Of a DNA stretch of 64,000 bases, positions 34,901 through 40,179 are shown one piece after another; within the stretch, counting starts at the first letter, position 1; each line of letters opens with the position of its first letter. The stretch spans positions 54,846,079 through 54,910,078 of the forward strand of contig CM049309.1 in assembly GCA_026874595.1 (NCBI GenBank), read 5' to 3'. The position numbers and the translations under genes were made by a program. The notes below the pieces were generated by a model. That model was not told the DNA's origin and did not search any database. It saw only the letters and a list, made by a program, of their open reading frames with translations. The DNA comes from Sipunculus nudus. Its lineage: Eukaryota; Annelida; Sipuncula; Golfingiida; Sipunculidae.

Positions 34901-35734
34901 AAATTTTTATGTGTAAAATAGATCACCTGTACAGTTTGATGGTACAATATACATTTCTACAGTTTCATGAGGGTTTTGTCCATTTTCAGTATTTTGAAAT
35001 AAGTTGTCACGAAAATAAAATCAGGTCTAAAATCTAAAATACAGGTATCTTTATCTGTATTTGTCCATTAGTTAGCTTATAGTCATTGGAACTACTTGTA
35101 AAGATCTGTTGGTTTATCTTGAATACTTAATTCTATTAATGGGCCTGATCAGATTGTAAAGTTCCTTCCAAATTTAATTGTGGTAAAAATAAATGAGCAG
35201 GCTTGGATTCAAATGAATTTGAAATGAAAACATCACATTTGCATGTGCATTTAAATGCAGAGCTATTACCAATAAAACTGCAATTATATTTTAGTATGAA
35301 AACATACATGAATGTATTTCTGAAAGTCCAATAAATATTCCATTATTTTGAAGATTTGTACAATAATGGTAATATGTTAATAACTTGGTTTGTCATTAAT
35401 GAATATCCACCATGTTACGAATATATCAGTAAAGTTAAAGCCAACCTGAGTTCTGTATTAAGTTACCAAAAAGAGTTCAAATGGGTTACGTGCCTCTGTG
35501 TATGTGTTTTATTTATTTGAAAAAAATTGTTTGGACTTTCATTGCATTTGAAGCCAACCTCGCCAAGCTGTACATCATGAACAATGATTAATGTGCTGTA
35601 AGCAGGAGTTCTTTAGCTGGTATATAACTTACTTGTTACTTCATTTTCTGGCCCTGCTATTTTTCAGTGCTACAACTGGAGCAACTAGTGGAGTGCGTAA
35701 GATCAGGAAGGCTGTCCGAAGAACAAAGAGGTAA
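291..35734 (+). CDS. NUP153: NUP153, nuclear pore basket nucleoporin (5'-partial, 15 exons)
   Basis: NUP153 is a nuclear-basket FG nucleoporin that binds transport receptors and, through its zinc fingers, Ran. Fifteen exons join in phase: 291-350, 6867-6929, 8705-8781, 10719-10803, 11468-11656, 11917-12010, 13958-14371, 14979-15670, 16122-16272, 16958-18352, 20277-20375, 29238-29420, 29902-29993, 32518-32684, 35668-35734. They total 3828 nt (1275 codons plus TAA). Recognisable parts in order: KRIP-containing linker, basic GGKSGKMR followed by an acidic EEDEEE run and MPDLP, repeated GSVMDIL motifs, five zinc fingers of the W-E-C-x2-C-x10-C-x2-C type, about 20 FG or GFxFG repeats, and a basic C-terminus RKIRKAVRRTKR resembling vertebrate RKIKTAVRRRK. 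Domain order matches vertebrate NUP153 (about 1475 residues), so roughly the first 150-250 residues are missing to the left. The identification is strong; individual weak donors (15671, 16273, 10804) are the uncertain points. Confidence 0.95.
427..566 (+). repeat. Left inverted terminal repeat of the DIRS element
   Basis: Begins AGAATTTTCTCTGTTAAAGT and runs to the segment reading TTCCTGTTATCACATTTTTC. The reverse complement is found at 3497-3636 with only scattered substitutions. Confidence 0.88.
900..1990 (+). pseudogene. DIRS reverse transcriptase / RNase H, frameshifted
   Basis: Fragments in different plus frames line up with a DIRS polymerase. IIDLQRLCLVINSPPFRM (about 970-1030) is followed after a frameshift near 1075 by YLDLPDAYCHVPF (about 1081-1120), resembling the catalytic palm start of DIRS enzymes. 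FLGVTLDFASGTVSLR lies at about 1357-1405. The RNase H-like part, with LDLRAIRREF and HVRTDNAPVMAYIHWQ, lies at about 1785-1900. Several frame changes are needed to read through, so this copy is not expected to make an active enzyme. Confidence 0.75.
2000..2890 (+). other. DIRS interior with C-rich and poly-G tracts, probable N-terminal recombinase remains
   Basis: GC-rich sequence between the RNase H-like and the recombinase fragments. It holds a C-rich stretch (about 2012-2040) and an uninterrupted run of 17 G (2874-2890). I could not assign a conserved motif here; the position fits the weakly conserved N-terminal half of the DIRS recombinase. Confidence 0.4.
2930..3200 (+). pseudogene. DIRS tyrosine recombinase, C-terminal fragment
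   Basis: The plus frame reads INPISISTWLKATI, then KAPDIRAISPSLAPLSGVSP and KKGSWMSPSTFPAFI. This resembles the C-terminal catalytic part of DIRS recombinases, where a DIRA/HxxR-type segment is followed by the GVS and SWxSPSTF blocks. The region ends just before the internal complementary region, the normal place for this gene. The tyrosine block near 3140-3180 appears frame-disrupted. Confidence 0.7.
3351..3460 (+). repeat. Internal complementary region of the DIRS element
   Basis: The left half (about 3355-3400) is the reverse complement of the outer left edge (380-430). The right half (about 3399-3459) is the reverse complement of the outer right edge (3636-3703). The junction GTAATAAAACCCCCCCATTC therefore spells right end joined to left end. 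This is the hallmark of DIRS1-like replication through a circle. Confidence 0.85.
3497..3636 (+). repeat. Right inverted terminal repeat of the DIRS element
   Basis: Inverted copy of 427-566. It ends in the segment ACTTTAACAGAGAAAATTCT, followed by about 67 nt of outer right edge that closes at the G-run and TTT near 3704. Confidence 0.88.
3705..4980 (+). repeat. NUP153 intron with decayed TTAGCTCAGCTGACT-type repeats
   Basis: Around 4125-4330 lies a copy of a dispersed repeat starting TTTAGCTCAGCTGACTGAAA, followed by CTGTCCGTCCGTCTG runs and GTTAACAGGGCACAAATAGT. A second, partial copy of its distal module lies at 4555-4720. The same modules recur at 5770-5950, 30465-31150 and, in reverse orientation, at 50640-51400. 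A 22-nt C run lies at 4823-4844. No exon seen. Confidence 0.6.
4980..5640 (+). repeat. Tandem GACCTTGACCTT modules, about 145-bp period
   Basis: Four to five degenerate copies of a module containing GTGACCTTGACCTTCATCTT, CAAGGTCAAATCTG, TTTTGAAGTA and TTTTGTCCTCAAATT are spaced about 145 nt apart. Related single modules occur at 7140-7500. This is non-coding old repeat sequence within the NUP153 intron. Confidence 0.65.
5640..6866 (+). repeat. NUP153 intron, further dispersed repeats
   Basis: 5770-6060 repeats the GTTAACAGGGCAC / GAAACCTGAAATTAGGTC modules. 6260-6800 is a separate dispersed family (GTATTATGATATACCCACGG, then CATGCATATTTAATGAGG and GGTCACCAGA) whose inverted relative lies at about 58830-59270. 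The intron ends with the acceptor TTTATTTCTTCCACAG at 6866. Confidence 0.55.
6867..6929 (+). CDS. NUP153: NUP153 exon, basic Ser/Arg linker
   Basis: 63-nt phase 0-0 exon flanked by TTCCACAG and GTAAGT. It encodes PGRYRKSTPAAKSSSYRRSV and one more residue, a basic linker fitting the RSVYF region of vertebrate NUP153. Both splice sites are strong. Confidence 0.8.
7140..7500 (+). repeat. Decayed GACCTTGACC modules in NUP153 intron
   Basis: Two to three degenerate copies of the TTCAAGGTCAAAT / TTTTGAAG module described at 4980-5640, immediately left of the first Helitron-like copy. Confidence 0.5.
7558..8426 (+). mobile_element. Helitron-like non-autonomous element, copy 1
   Basis: Starts TCCGCCAAAACGAAGTT after a host A. 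It ends with a stem GTAGTCA/CGACTAC around a 5-nt loop and then CCGTATTGCAG, where the two sister copies have CTAG. The interior carries repeated modules (AACCGTTTGACC, GTAGCCCTTGGATAGCTTTA, GGTGGCGCCA, GTCCATCTGTTCATCTGCC). No Rep or helicase coding is present. Shorter than copies at 27590 and 46574 and with the end mutated, it looks like the oldest of the three. Confidence 0.7.
8705..8781 (+). CDS. NUP153: NUP153 exon, Lys/Glu-rich linker
   Basis: 77-nt exon (phase 0 in, 2 out) between ACCTTCTGCAG and GTAAGT. It begins RAPTIPAESKKKQTE and ends in a split valine codon completed at 10719. Low-complexity linker; assigned by phase and by continuity into the basic segment of the next exon. Confidence 0.72.
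8782..9198 (+). other. NUP153 intron, nothing recognised
   Basis: AT-rich intron with no recognisable repeat module or coding signal, up to the TA-flanked element at 9199. Confidence 0.5.
9199..10498. mobile_element. Non-autonomous DNA transposon with perfect 25-bp terminal inverted repeats, TA-flanked
   Basis: The left end TA-CCGTAAAATCTCCACTTAAA is matched exactly by the inverted right end TTTAAGTGGAGATTTTACGG-TA, with 25 nt identical. TA is the apparent target duplication, suggesting the Tc1/mariner/pogo superfamily. The interior is about 1.3 kb with no recognisable transposase; short open frames within it (for example 9789-9974 minus) are not recognisable. The perfect termini suggest a fairly recent insertion. 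It sits within a NUP153 intron. Confidence 0.8.
10719..10803 (+). CDS. NUP153: NUP153 exon, basic-acidic segment
   Basis: 85-nt exon (phase 2 in, 0 out). It encodes LGGKSGKMRHEKSYHRPGRK and then an acidic EEDEEE run, matching the vertebrate GGGGGKMRRERTRF...EEEEMEVP block, one of the best-conserved points of the protein. The donor GTCAGA is weaker than the consensus. Confidence 0.88.
10804..11467 (+). other. NUP153 intron, nothing recognised
   Basis: 664 nt of intron with no repeat or element end recognised; terminates in the acceptor TTCTTTTTCCAG. Confidence 0.5.
11468..11656 (+). CDS. NUP153: NUP153 exon, MPDLP and Phe-rich segment
   Basis: 189-nt phase 0-0 exon. It opens with VEMPDLPTEFTLPVTAMPKF, corresponding to the vertebrate MEVPVLPKISLPI block, and continues with DFGGF and FAFSSP repeats. 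Flanked by TTTTTCCAG and GTGAGT. Confidence 0.9.
11917..12010 (+). CDS. NUP153: NUP153 exon, FKFSSP segment
   Basis: 94-nt exon (phase 0 in, 1 out). It encodes QAFKFSSPEKIDG, a counterpart of vertebrate FKFSSPIVKS, and ends SLLFALTPK plus one base. The acceptor is a CAGCAG repeat, so a three-base (one Gln) alternative start at 11920 is possible. Confidence 0.88.
12011..12389 (+). other. NUP153 intron, nothing recognised
   Basis: AT-rich intron between the FKFSSP exon and the TA-flanked element at 12390. No coding or repeat module recognised. Confidence 0.5.
12390..13860. mobile_element. Tigger/pogo-like non-autonomous element, TA-flanked
   Basis: The left end TA-CAGTGAAACCTGA is inverted at the right end as TCAGGTTTTACTG-TA. 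The subterminal parts carry repeated GCGACCACTG / GACCGTC / AAGACCACCTG motifs. The terminal CAGTNNAACCT form and TA flanks resemble the pogo/Tigger group. About 1.47 kb, no transposase recognised. A long AT microsatellite lies inside (13635-13687). Confidence 0.72.
13635..13687. repeat. AT microsatellite
   Basis: About 26 uninterrupted TA dinucleotides within the element at 12390-13860. Confidence 0.95.
13958..14371 (+). CDS. NUP153: NUP153 exon, tandem GSVMDIL motifs
   Basis: 414-nt exon (phase 1 in, 1 out). It encodes a motif repeated four times: LKKGSVMDVLGGKTGGF, LKQGSVMDILGRKTG, LKQGSVMDILGGKT and a weaker LKQTGVLDALANKSD. The first three are separated by about 40 residues and the last follows closely. 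Vertebrate NUP153 has a related segment, ILKEGSVLDIL, just before its zinc fingers, so position and order agree. The repetition makes this a candidate docking-motif array. Confidence 0.92.
14372..14978 (+). other. NUP153 intron, nothing recognised
   Basis: 607-nt intron from GTATGA to TTGTTTCAG. The phase 1 junction is consistent on both sides. No repeat or second coding segment recognised. Confidence 0.55.
14979..15670 (+). CDS. NUP153: NUP153 exon, zinc fingers 1-4
   Basis: 692-nt exon (phase 1 in, 0 out). It holds four RanBP2-type zinc fingers, each starting W-E-C-P-x-C-M and ending K/T-C-x-A-C, near 15101-15170, 15242-15310, 15410-15480 and 15569-15640. They are separated by linkers containing AAKFKPxxGSW or LAKFKAPSGSW. 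In vertebrates these fingers bind Ran. All four cysteines are present in each finger. The donor at 15671 (GTGGGC) is weak but gives the phase needed for the fifth finger. Confidence 0.92.
15671..16121 (+). other. NUP153 intron with a 39-bp tandem duplication
   Basis: At about 15771-15853 a stretch containing ATAACTGTATAAATATTTCC and CATTTTAATC is present twice in tandem. Otherwise AT-rich and without features. Confidence 0.6.
16122..16272 (+). CDS. NUP153: NUP153 exon, zinc finger 5
   Basis: 151-nt exon (phase 0 in, 1 out). Starts PTVVRDESLAQQFKAPTGSW and carries a complete finger with ECDTCMVNN and TKCIACDTPKPG. Human NUP153 has four fingers, so this is an extra one, on its own exon. Confidence 0.9.
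16273..16957 (+). other. NUP153 intron, nothing recognised
   Basis: 685-nt intron with donor GTGGCC (weak) and acceptor TTTACTTGCAG. No repeat or element end recognised. Confidence 0.5.
16958..18352 (+). CDS. NUP153: NUP153 exon, main FG-repeat domain
   Basis: 1395-nt exon (phase 1 in, 1 out) encoding about 465 residues of Ser/Thr/Gly-rich sequence. It has roughly 18 FG dipeptides, largely as FKFGS, FRFGS, FTFGS, FQFG and FSFG, and is almost free of hydrophobic residues other than F. This is a typical intrinsically disordered FG domain for importin/exportin binding. The density of FxFG is highest in the first half and the second half moves to xxFGQS. Donor GTAAGC is strong. Confidence 0.93.
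18540..19878. mobile_element. TA-flanked element with imperfect terminal inverted repeats
   Basis: The left end TACTGTAGATTCAGATAATA is matched in inverted form by AATATTTCTGAATCTACAGT at the right end (one internal difference). Subterminal TTCGTGG motifs also occur in opposite orientation at the two ends. The interior has a higher GC content than the intron and no recognised transposase. The right end abuts a long TA microsatellite, so the exact target duplication is obscured. Confidence 0.68.
19874..19923. repeat. TA microsatellite
   Basis: About 25 TA dinucleotides directly at the right boundary of the element at 18540-19878; a short TATATATA is also present at the left boundary. Confidence 0.92.
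20277..20375 (+). CDS. NUP153: NUP153 exon, FNLGGKRE segment
   Basis: 99-nt exon (phase 1 in, 1 out). It encodes GTKSEKATTSGFNLGGKREL and a short basic tail AEKRGKPG. Fits between the two FG-rich parts by phase; the KRELP/EKRGK residues could be a nuclear import motif. Confidence 0.8.
20500..24560. repeat. 37-bp minisatellite, about 4 kb, with 992-bp higher-order repeat
   Basis: About 105 copies of a unit starting GACTTGTCCTTGTAGACATG and ending with CTGTGTCTGACCAAAAT, total 37 nt. Variants (CTTCTAGAAAAG, TTCTTGACATG, AATATGAATTGTCCACC) recur in order. Positions 22320-23310 and 23312-24300 are near-identical with an offset of 992 nt, so the array is partly organised in a higher-order repeat. 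Because 37 is not a multiple of 3, every frame cycles through the same words; the long minus-strand open frames here are a by-product. In the NUP153 sense strand each unit contains TTGTCCTTGTAG, which resembles a 3' splice acceptor. Confidence 0.95.
24561..25140 (+). other. NUP153 intron, degenerate edge of the 37-bp array
   Basis: To about 24790 the CTGTGTCTGACCA motif fades into diverged copies at 24590-24780. The remainder is AT-rich and unrecognised. Confidence 0.5.
25150..25810 (+). repeat. Dispersed TTAGCTCAGCTGACT repeat, copy A (about 0.65 kb)
   Basis: Begins TTAGCTCAGCTGACTATAAG and continues with TTAGATGTCCCCAAATCTCC, GACTGCCTAATATTGAAACC and AGCACTGTTGATTTTATTTT. The same modules in the same order occur at 30465-31150, so this is a full-length dispersed family and not a local accident. 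Confidence 0.7.
25740..26930 (+). repeat. Degenerate tandem duplication, period about 630 bp
   Basis: The segment with GTAGCTTTTATTAAAGTTTT, CTCTTCAGTCACCTGTATGT and ACACCATGCAGTCGCC (25770-26160) is repeated at 26395-26870 with many substitutions. Non-coding. Confidence 0.6.
26931..27589 (+). other. NUP153 intron, very AT-rich; left half of a duplicated unit
   Basis: Very AT-rich, with no coding signal. From about 27420 it contains ACAATAGCACTCCATTTGTC and ATCAATCCTCTTCCCTG, which recur at 28890-28970. Confidence 0.5.
27590..28728 (+). mobile_element. Helitron-like non-autonomous element, copy 2 (best preserved)
   Basis: Starts TCCGCCAAAACGAAGTTTTG, where CCGCCAAAAC/GTTTTGCGG forms a 5' inverted repeat. 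Ends with the stem GTAGTCG/CGACTAC around CTTGT, then CCGTATT and the terminal CTAG. Host bases are A before and T after, with no target duplication. These are standard Helitron end features. The interior consists of three to four related modules of about 200-270 nt with GGTGGCGCCACCT palindromes. No RepHel coding. Confidence 0.8.
28729..29237 (+). repeat. Right half of duplicated unit, NUP153 intron
   Basis: AGCTGAGCACCGTGACCCAT followed by GGGTCCCTTGTTT at about 28760 is repeated at about 29088. The ATCAATCCTCTTCCC module at 28940 corresponds to that at 27475. The Helitron-like copy 2 split the first unit. Confidence 0.6.
29238..29420 (+). CDS. NUP153: NUP153 exon, FG repeats
   Basis: 183-nt exon (phase 1 in, 1 out). 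It encodes GNSDTSTAATGGTLFGFGNN, then VFGSDK, PAFGAL and SFGPT. Flanked by TTGCTTATTACAG and GTAGTA. Confidence 0.9.
29421..29901 (+). other. NUP153 intron, nothing recognised
   Basis: 481-nt intron, no repeat recognised; acceptor TTTAATTGCAG. Confidence 0.5.
29902..29993 (+). CDS. NUP153: NUP153 exon, FNFTQS segment
   Basis: 92-nt exon (phase 1 in, 0 out). Reads GTSAFNSTPNFNFTQSTGQG and ends LFQFSAKQ, comparable to the FNFTNNSPSGVFTFG region near the vertebrate C-terminus. Confidence 0.9.
30085..30370 (+). repeat. Short degenerate tandem repeat in NUP153 intron
   Basis: About four copies of AAGCTTTACCTG / TGTAACATTGA / GGTAATGAGGAAGTAA modules with a period near 60 nt. Confidence 0.6.
30465..31150 (+). 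repeat. Dispersed TTAGCTCAGCTGACT repeat, copy B
   Basis: Starts TTAGCTCAGCTGACTGTAAG, then GTCCGTCCGTCTGTCC, AATGTTAGATGTCCCC, AGGACTGCCTAATATC and AGCACCATTGATTTAATTTT. It is the second copy of the family described at 25150-25810 and retains the left-hand CTGTCCGTCC part. Confidence 0.7.
31151..32517 (+). other. NUP153 intron, nothing recognised
   Basis: About 1.37 kb of AT-rich intron. Small open frames at 31175-31481 and 32029-32274 have no protein-like composition or repeat support. Acceptor AATCCTGACAG. Confidence 0.5.
32518..32684 (+). CDS. NUP153: NUP153 exon, C-terminal FG segment
   Basis: 167-nt exon (phase 0 in, 2 out). Encodes DAPAANLTGGFNFGGQQATT, then APFQFQ and APSFNFG, and ends QNVQF plus two bases. 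Resembles the GGFPFNQSPAAFTVG region before the vertebrate C-terminus. Confidence 0.92.
32740..33130 (+). repeat. Degenerate minisatellite, about 55-bp unit
   Basis: Six or seven diverged copies of AAGTGGGATATGAACAGG / TGTGGCCAGGTATGCACCTG. In NUP153 intron directly after the exon ending at 32684. Confidence 0.65.
33165..33965 (+). repeat. Three tandem copies of a 270-bp GACCTTTGACCTCATGACC repeat
   Basis: AGATGGAAGGTGTGAGATTG (33168), AGATGGAAGGTTTGAGATGA (33438) and a weaker copy at about 33716 head three modules. Each contains a CAACCACAATCTTTT-like segment, TGACCTTTGACC, CCAAAAATCAA and AATCCAAACTGGAG. It ends in ACAGACAGATGGACGGACAG. A non-coding, old repeat family. Confidence 0.7.
33966..35667 (+). 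other. Last NUP153 intron, remainder
   Basis: Decayed duplicated sequence at 34000-34260 (ACACCAGATGAAACCACAGT repeated at about 34009 and 34170) and a run of 17 G (34391-34407). The rest is AT-rich. The intron ends with CTATTTTTCAG at 35667. No exon recognised. Confidence 0.5.
35668..35734 (+). CDS. NUP153: NUP153 last coding exon, basic C-terminus
   Basis: 67 nt including TAA (phase 2 in). It encodes ATTGATSGVRKIRKAVRRTK and a final R. The RKIRKAVRR stretch aligns with the conserved C-terminal RKIKTAVRR of vertebrate NUP153, which contributes to importin binding. It fixes the 3' end of the gene. Confidence 0.95.
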
Positions 35735-36889
35735 TAACAGGATCGGCCCTTCAGGAACTTAGCCACCTCAGTGTGAGCTCAAGCGTGAATGCTGGATGAT
35801 GAGCCAAGAGTCTGCCATGACGGATGGTGTAAACTCTCATCATCATACAGTATTGTGTATGATATACACAAATTGATCTTTATAAATTACAGAGTATGAT
35901 GTACACTAAGTTGTCATCGTAAATTACTGTATGACTAACAAAGTTGCCATAGTAAATTATGCTAGATGATGTACACAGTTGCCATAATAAATTATGTAGG
36001 GTAATAAAGGACCATCATAAATTATAATGGACAATGTACACATAGTACACAGTTCATGCTGATGGTGTACGAAAGTGATAACAGACCTGAAAACCATGTT
36101 TCCTTGATGAACTTGTAGGTGGGTCAGCTATGCAGCTTGTTCAGTATGTGTTTATAATAGAACTACCCAGTACATGTTTTACTGATAATATTGGAGTGGC
36201 TCATGACCCCATCATACTTCTGTTCGTCTGTTCAGCACATTTGATTAAATGTGCTGGTAATAGAGCAGTCCTAGAATCAGAAACTTATGTGACAGTTACC
36301 ACAAGCTCAGCTTTGTTTCAGGTTAGTAAATAAAAGAAAACCCAGTTGTGCATTTGACCAGTCAGGCATGTCACACAATGTCAGTTTTACTTTTGTCATG
36401 TTAGCTTAGCTGACTCAAAATCAACTGAGCCAAAGCTGTGGTTTTGTTCACAGTTTGTCCAGTGGTCCACTTGTGCATGGGGCAGACATCATAACCATTA
36501 TGAAAATGGTGAGGTCCCCTTGGAAATCTGAAATTGGATCATAGTGAAATATTGTGTCACCTACGTTGTGAAAATTTATTTCTATTATCTTAGCATACAG
36601 AATATTTTCAGTTTTCAAGTATGCTCGGAAAATATTTGCATTTAATGCTGATATAATGTTTTGGATTCAAATTGTTTTACATAGAAACTCTCATGAAAAT
36701 TTGCCCAACCAGTTCCACAAAAAAATTTCAAACAGTTCTAAAATTTCACCATCCTTCTTCATTTGTGTAAAAGTTCATTCAAAGGATAAGACTTATTCAG
36801 AAATGTCTGTTGGATTATCATGTAGTTTTGTGTTAGTTCATTGATCTTTCATAAAATCAGTTCTGTTGACCTGGTTTGCCCTTGCATTT

Positions 36890-37110
36890 AGAGTCCTTGT
36901 TGTTGATGAGTATTACTGCTCTGATGACCTAGGGTTGTCCTTGTAGAGTGTTACCCCTCTGATGACCTAGGATTGTCCTTGAAGTTGAGTGTTACTGCTC
37001 TGGTGACCTAGGATTGTCCTTGTAGTTCTATGACCTGGGGTTCTCCTTAATGAGTATTACTGCTCTGATGACCTTGGATTGGCCTTGTAGTTGAGTGTTA
37101 CTGCTCTGTT
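36890..37110. repeat. Short minisatellite downstream of NUP153
   Basis: Four to five diverged copies of TACTGCTCTGATGACCTAGG followed by ATTGTCCTTGTAG. Confidence 0.65.
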
Positions 37111-38348
37111 AACCTGTTAGACATCACTTGTCACCCCTTGTTTGTGACGTTACTGTACCTGTGTGTTGATACAGCCATTCAGGGTGTAGCCCAGAGCCAT
37201 CATGAACAAGTTTAAGTATGTGAAATCTGAGGATCCTGTCTAGACACTCCATACATATGGTATATCTTGGTAGGGTACTTGTTGTGGCAACTGGTTTTTG
37301 TAGTCTTGATTTGACCTTTTTTTTTAGATTTAGACTAAAGAATTTGATGAGTGCTCAGGTGAAGATAGCCAAATACCGGTATTATTTTTTTTTCTACTAC
37401 AAAATTGCATCTGAATTTTTCTTGTAAACAAAGGCCAGTTATGGCAGTGGCACCTTGAAAACTAGTGATGACCCAATTAACTTGATTCGTGATGACCACA
37501 ATAGAAGTTAAAATGTAGGAAAGTAATGTCTGTTGTTATTTTTCCAGATCATTTTCAAGTTGTCTGACAGTCATTCATTAGATGCTTCACAAGTGTCAGT
37601 TCTTCTATTTTAAAGTCTTTGAGTTTTTTCTTAAAAATACTGGGCTCATGTAAAATTTATATTTGTCACTTTGAACAGTACCCAAATCAGGGTACATAGT
37701 GATCCTATGGTACAGTAGGATTTCAGATTGGGTGTGTACGTATTGCTTCAGACCAGCAGTACCTTTAATTTGACTGAATCAAGTATTGTTGGTTGTATTA
37801 AAACATTCCGGTGTGCTTGAATATGTACCAGTGTAACGTTATCCATTTGACCAGGCTGTAGTTCAGGTGGGGACAACCAGTCAGGCAGGTAACGCAAGAA
37901 GACATTGCTCATGTAGTTCTAGACGTTTCTAAGTTTTATACAGATGTGTAAATATGACTTTTATGTGAATTTGTGCAATGTTGATGGTGTTCAGTATATA
38001 TGTATGTGATAATGTGATCCATATCAGGTAACTGGAAGACAGGCAAAGGAACTCTGCAACCTTGGCATGCAGATGGCTGCAGACCTTTAGTTGAATATGT
38101 TTATGGGTATACTCAGTGTAAAGACATGTTTATCAGGCATGGCATATGAATTCATAAGATGTTATTTGTATGGACAGTTTTATTCTATATTTAAACTAAA
38201 AGGGATAACAGAACACAACCATGCACAGGAATTCCAGAGCTGCCTGCTAGGAATTAAGCATGGATTTGTTAAACAATTATAGGAAACTTGATACAAACAT
38301 TGTAAATACTATAAGATATGTTTCACATGAACTATGTACATAACTATT

Positions 38349-38354
38349 AATAAA
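38349..38354 (+). promoter_or_regulatory. Candidate NUP153 polyadenylation signal
   Basis: AATAAA followed about 30 nt later by a GT/T-rich tract (GTGTTCTTTTTTTT). Best-positioned candidate of several. Confidence 0.4.
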
Positions 38355-38375
38355 TGCATATATGTTATGATAAAA

Positions 38376-40175
38376 AGTGTTCTTTTTTTTAATCAACTTT
38401 CACCAGAGCAGCTTGGCTCCAGTGAAGGACTGCCAGTTGACCATTGGGTTTTAACTCCTGTCTAGGCATTATTTCTTCAAAGTGCACGTCCTCAGTTCTC
38501 AGTTGGCAGAAAACTTTATACTTAAAAACAAATATTAACATCTCATACCATGACCACTGGGGACTGAATCATTAGTGTGTAGGGAGTAGGGACTTCTGTC
38601 TGAGATCTTGTTAAAATGGTAATGAGTGTCATTGCCTCCCCCCACCCCACCCTCAATTCGTTGAAATGCATTAACTTCTATTAAAATATTTGATGAGTAA
38701 GATGACAGAAATCTATATGGCCAGTTAAAGCACTGTTTATTAATAGAGTCAAAATACAAGATGAAATGGCTCCACCAGTCCTGTTCAAGTGATGAAACTA
38801 CCATAATCAATGAGAGAAAAAAGATTTAGGGTAACACCTATCAATCCACTGCTGAGAAATTGACACAGTATCCATGATTTCAGGATTTCCAAGTTTCAGG
38901 AAAATCAGTACACCTTTTAAAAAAATAAATGAAAGCTGTAACTTGGCGGTTCCAAACTTCAGGTGAAAATACTTGATACAATCAGTCAATTATTTTAAAG
39001 AACTAATTTTGTTTAAACTTTGTAAGATGATGGATACACGTGTGTGTATAAGACTAGGGGAACAAAATATTTGCTTATCAGGCTGATGAGTGGAGACTCC
39101 CGAGAAACCACTCCAATGATACTACTATTGTGCTTCACTGGCATGACCTTTTTTTCCAGAGATTTTTCAATCCCAAACCAGTCCAGCCCACGTCACAGCT
39201 GAGAAACAAGAGATACCTTTTCATCACCTACAATAGTTTATTACACACACTGACCACATTGTGTGAACACTGGTAGTGGCACATAACAGCACCACAGTAG
39301 TCTCTTCCGGTGCTGTTTTGACTGATCACTATAAGTTACCAAGGTAGTTTAACAATTTACACGTCAAATCCTGCACACGAGCCCTACCATACATGGTCTG
39401 GTTGTCATATCAATGAAAGTGTCACTTGTTTAGAATATCTTGCCGTCCATAAACTCCCTGGATGACAACAATTCCATGTCACTAATATCAGTGCTGTAGA
39501 TATGTTACCATGATCAGTGCTCTAGATATGTTGACATTATTAGTGCCCAATATATGTTACCACGATCTGTGTTCTAGATATGTTCCCATAAAAAGTACTC
39601 TGAACATCTTGCCATTATAAGTGATCTAGAAATTTCATAATTATCTATGCTCTAGATACGGCGCAGCATCAAATATCACAATTGTAAGTGCTTTTCTTGA
39701 AAACCTGGCATAAATTATATGTAAATGTAATGTTTCATCCTTAGAAATCATCTGGTTCATTACAAATTGCGTTATTACTTTTTCATATAACTGTTTAACA
39801 CAGATTCTTCAGATTGCTCCATTTACCTTGTTGCATTGTAACATTTCCATTAAAAATGGATTTAAGTGTAGAAGAGTTTGACAAGAGATAACATGAACAG
39901 ACTGTCCTAGATTAAAGATGCTAATTGACATCAGGAAGGAGAAATTTGCACTTTATGGGACATACTGGTAGTGGTAGCTTCAGCATTCTAAGGATATTTT
40001 AATAATGAAAATACATTTACAAAAGTACAAGACAATGACTGATCATTGCAGCTCACATGCCCTAGTGAAGTCTAAACACAGAAAGCCCCTGCATTACTTA
40101 GCAGCAATTGTTTGATCATGTCTAGTCAATTTTGACATTTACCCCGTACTAACCTAAAGGGATCTATAAGTATGA
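38376..40175. other. Intergenic region between convergent genes
   Basis: No gene seen. At 39485-39662 a weak minisatellite of about 31 nt (ATCAGTGCTCTAGATATGTT) has five or six diverged copies. Elsewhere no recognised repeat. Confidence 0.5.
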
Positions 40176-40179
40176 CATG

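Larger units (their letters stand above)
35735..38375 (+). other. NUP153 probable 3' UTR and downstream sequence
   Basis: No coding signal. A degenerate repeat of about 38 nt containing GATGTACACA and CATAATAAATTATG lies at 35850-36075. A short minisatellite with GATGACCTAGGATTGTCCTT lies at 36890-37110. Candidate polyadenylation hexamers AATAAA are at 36003-36008 and 38349-38354. The latter is followed by a T-rich tract at about 38386, so the UTR may be up to 2.6 kb. The true end cannot be fixed from sequence alone. Confidence 0.4.
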
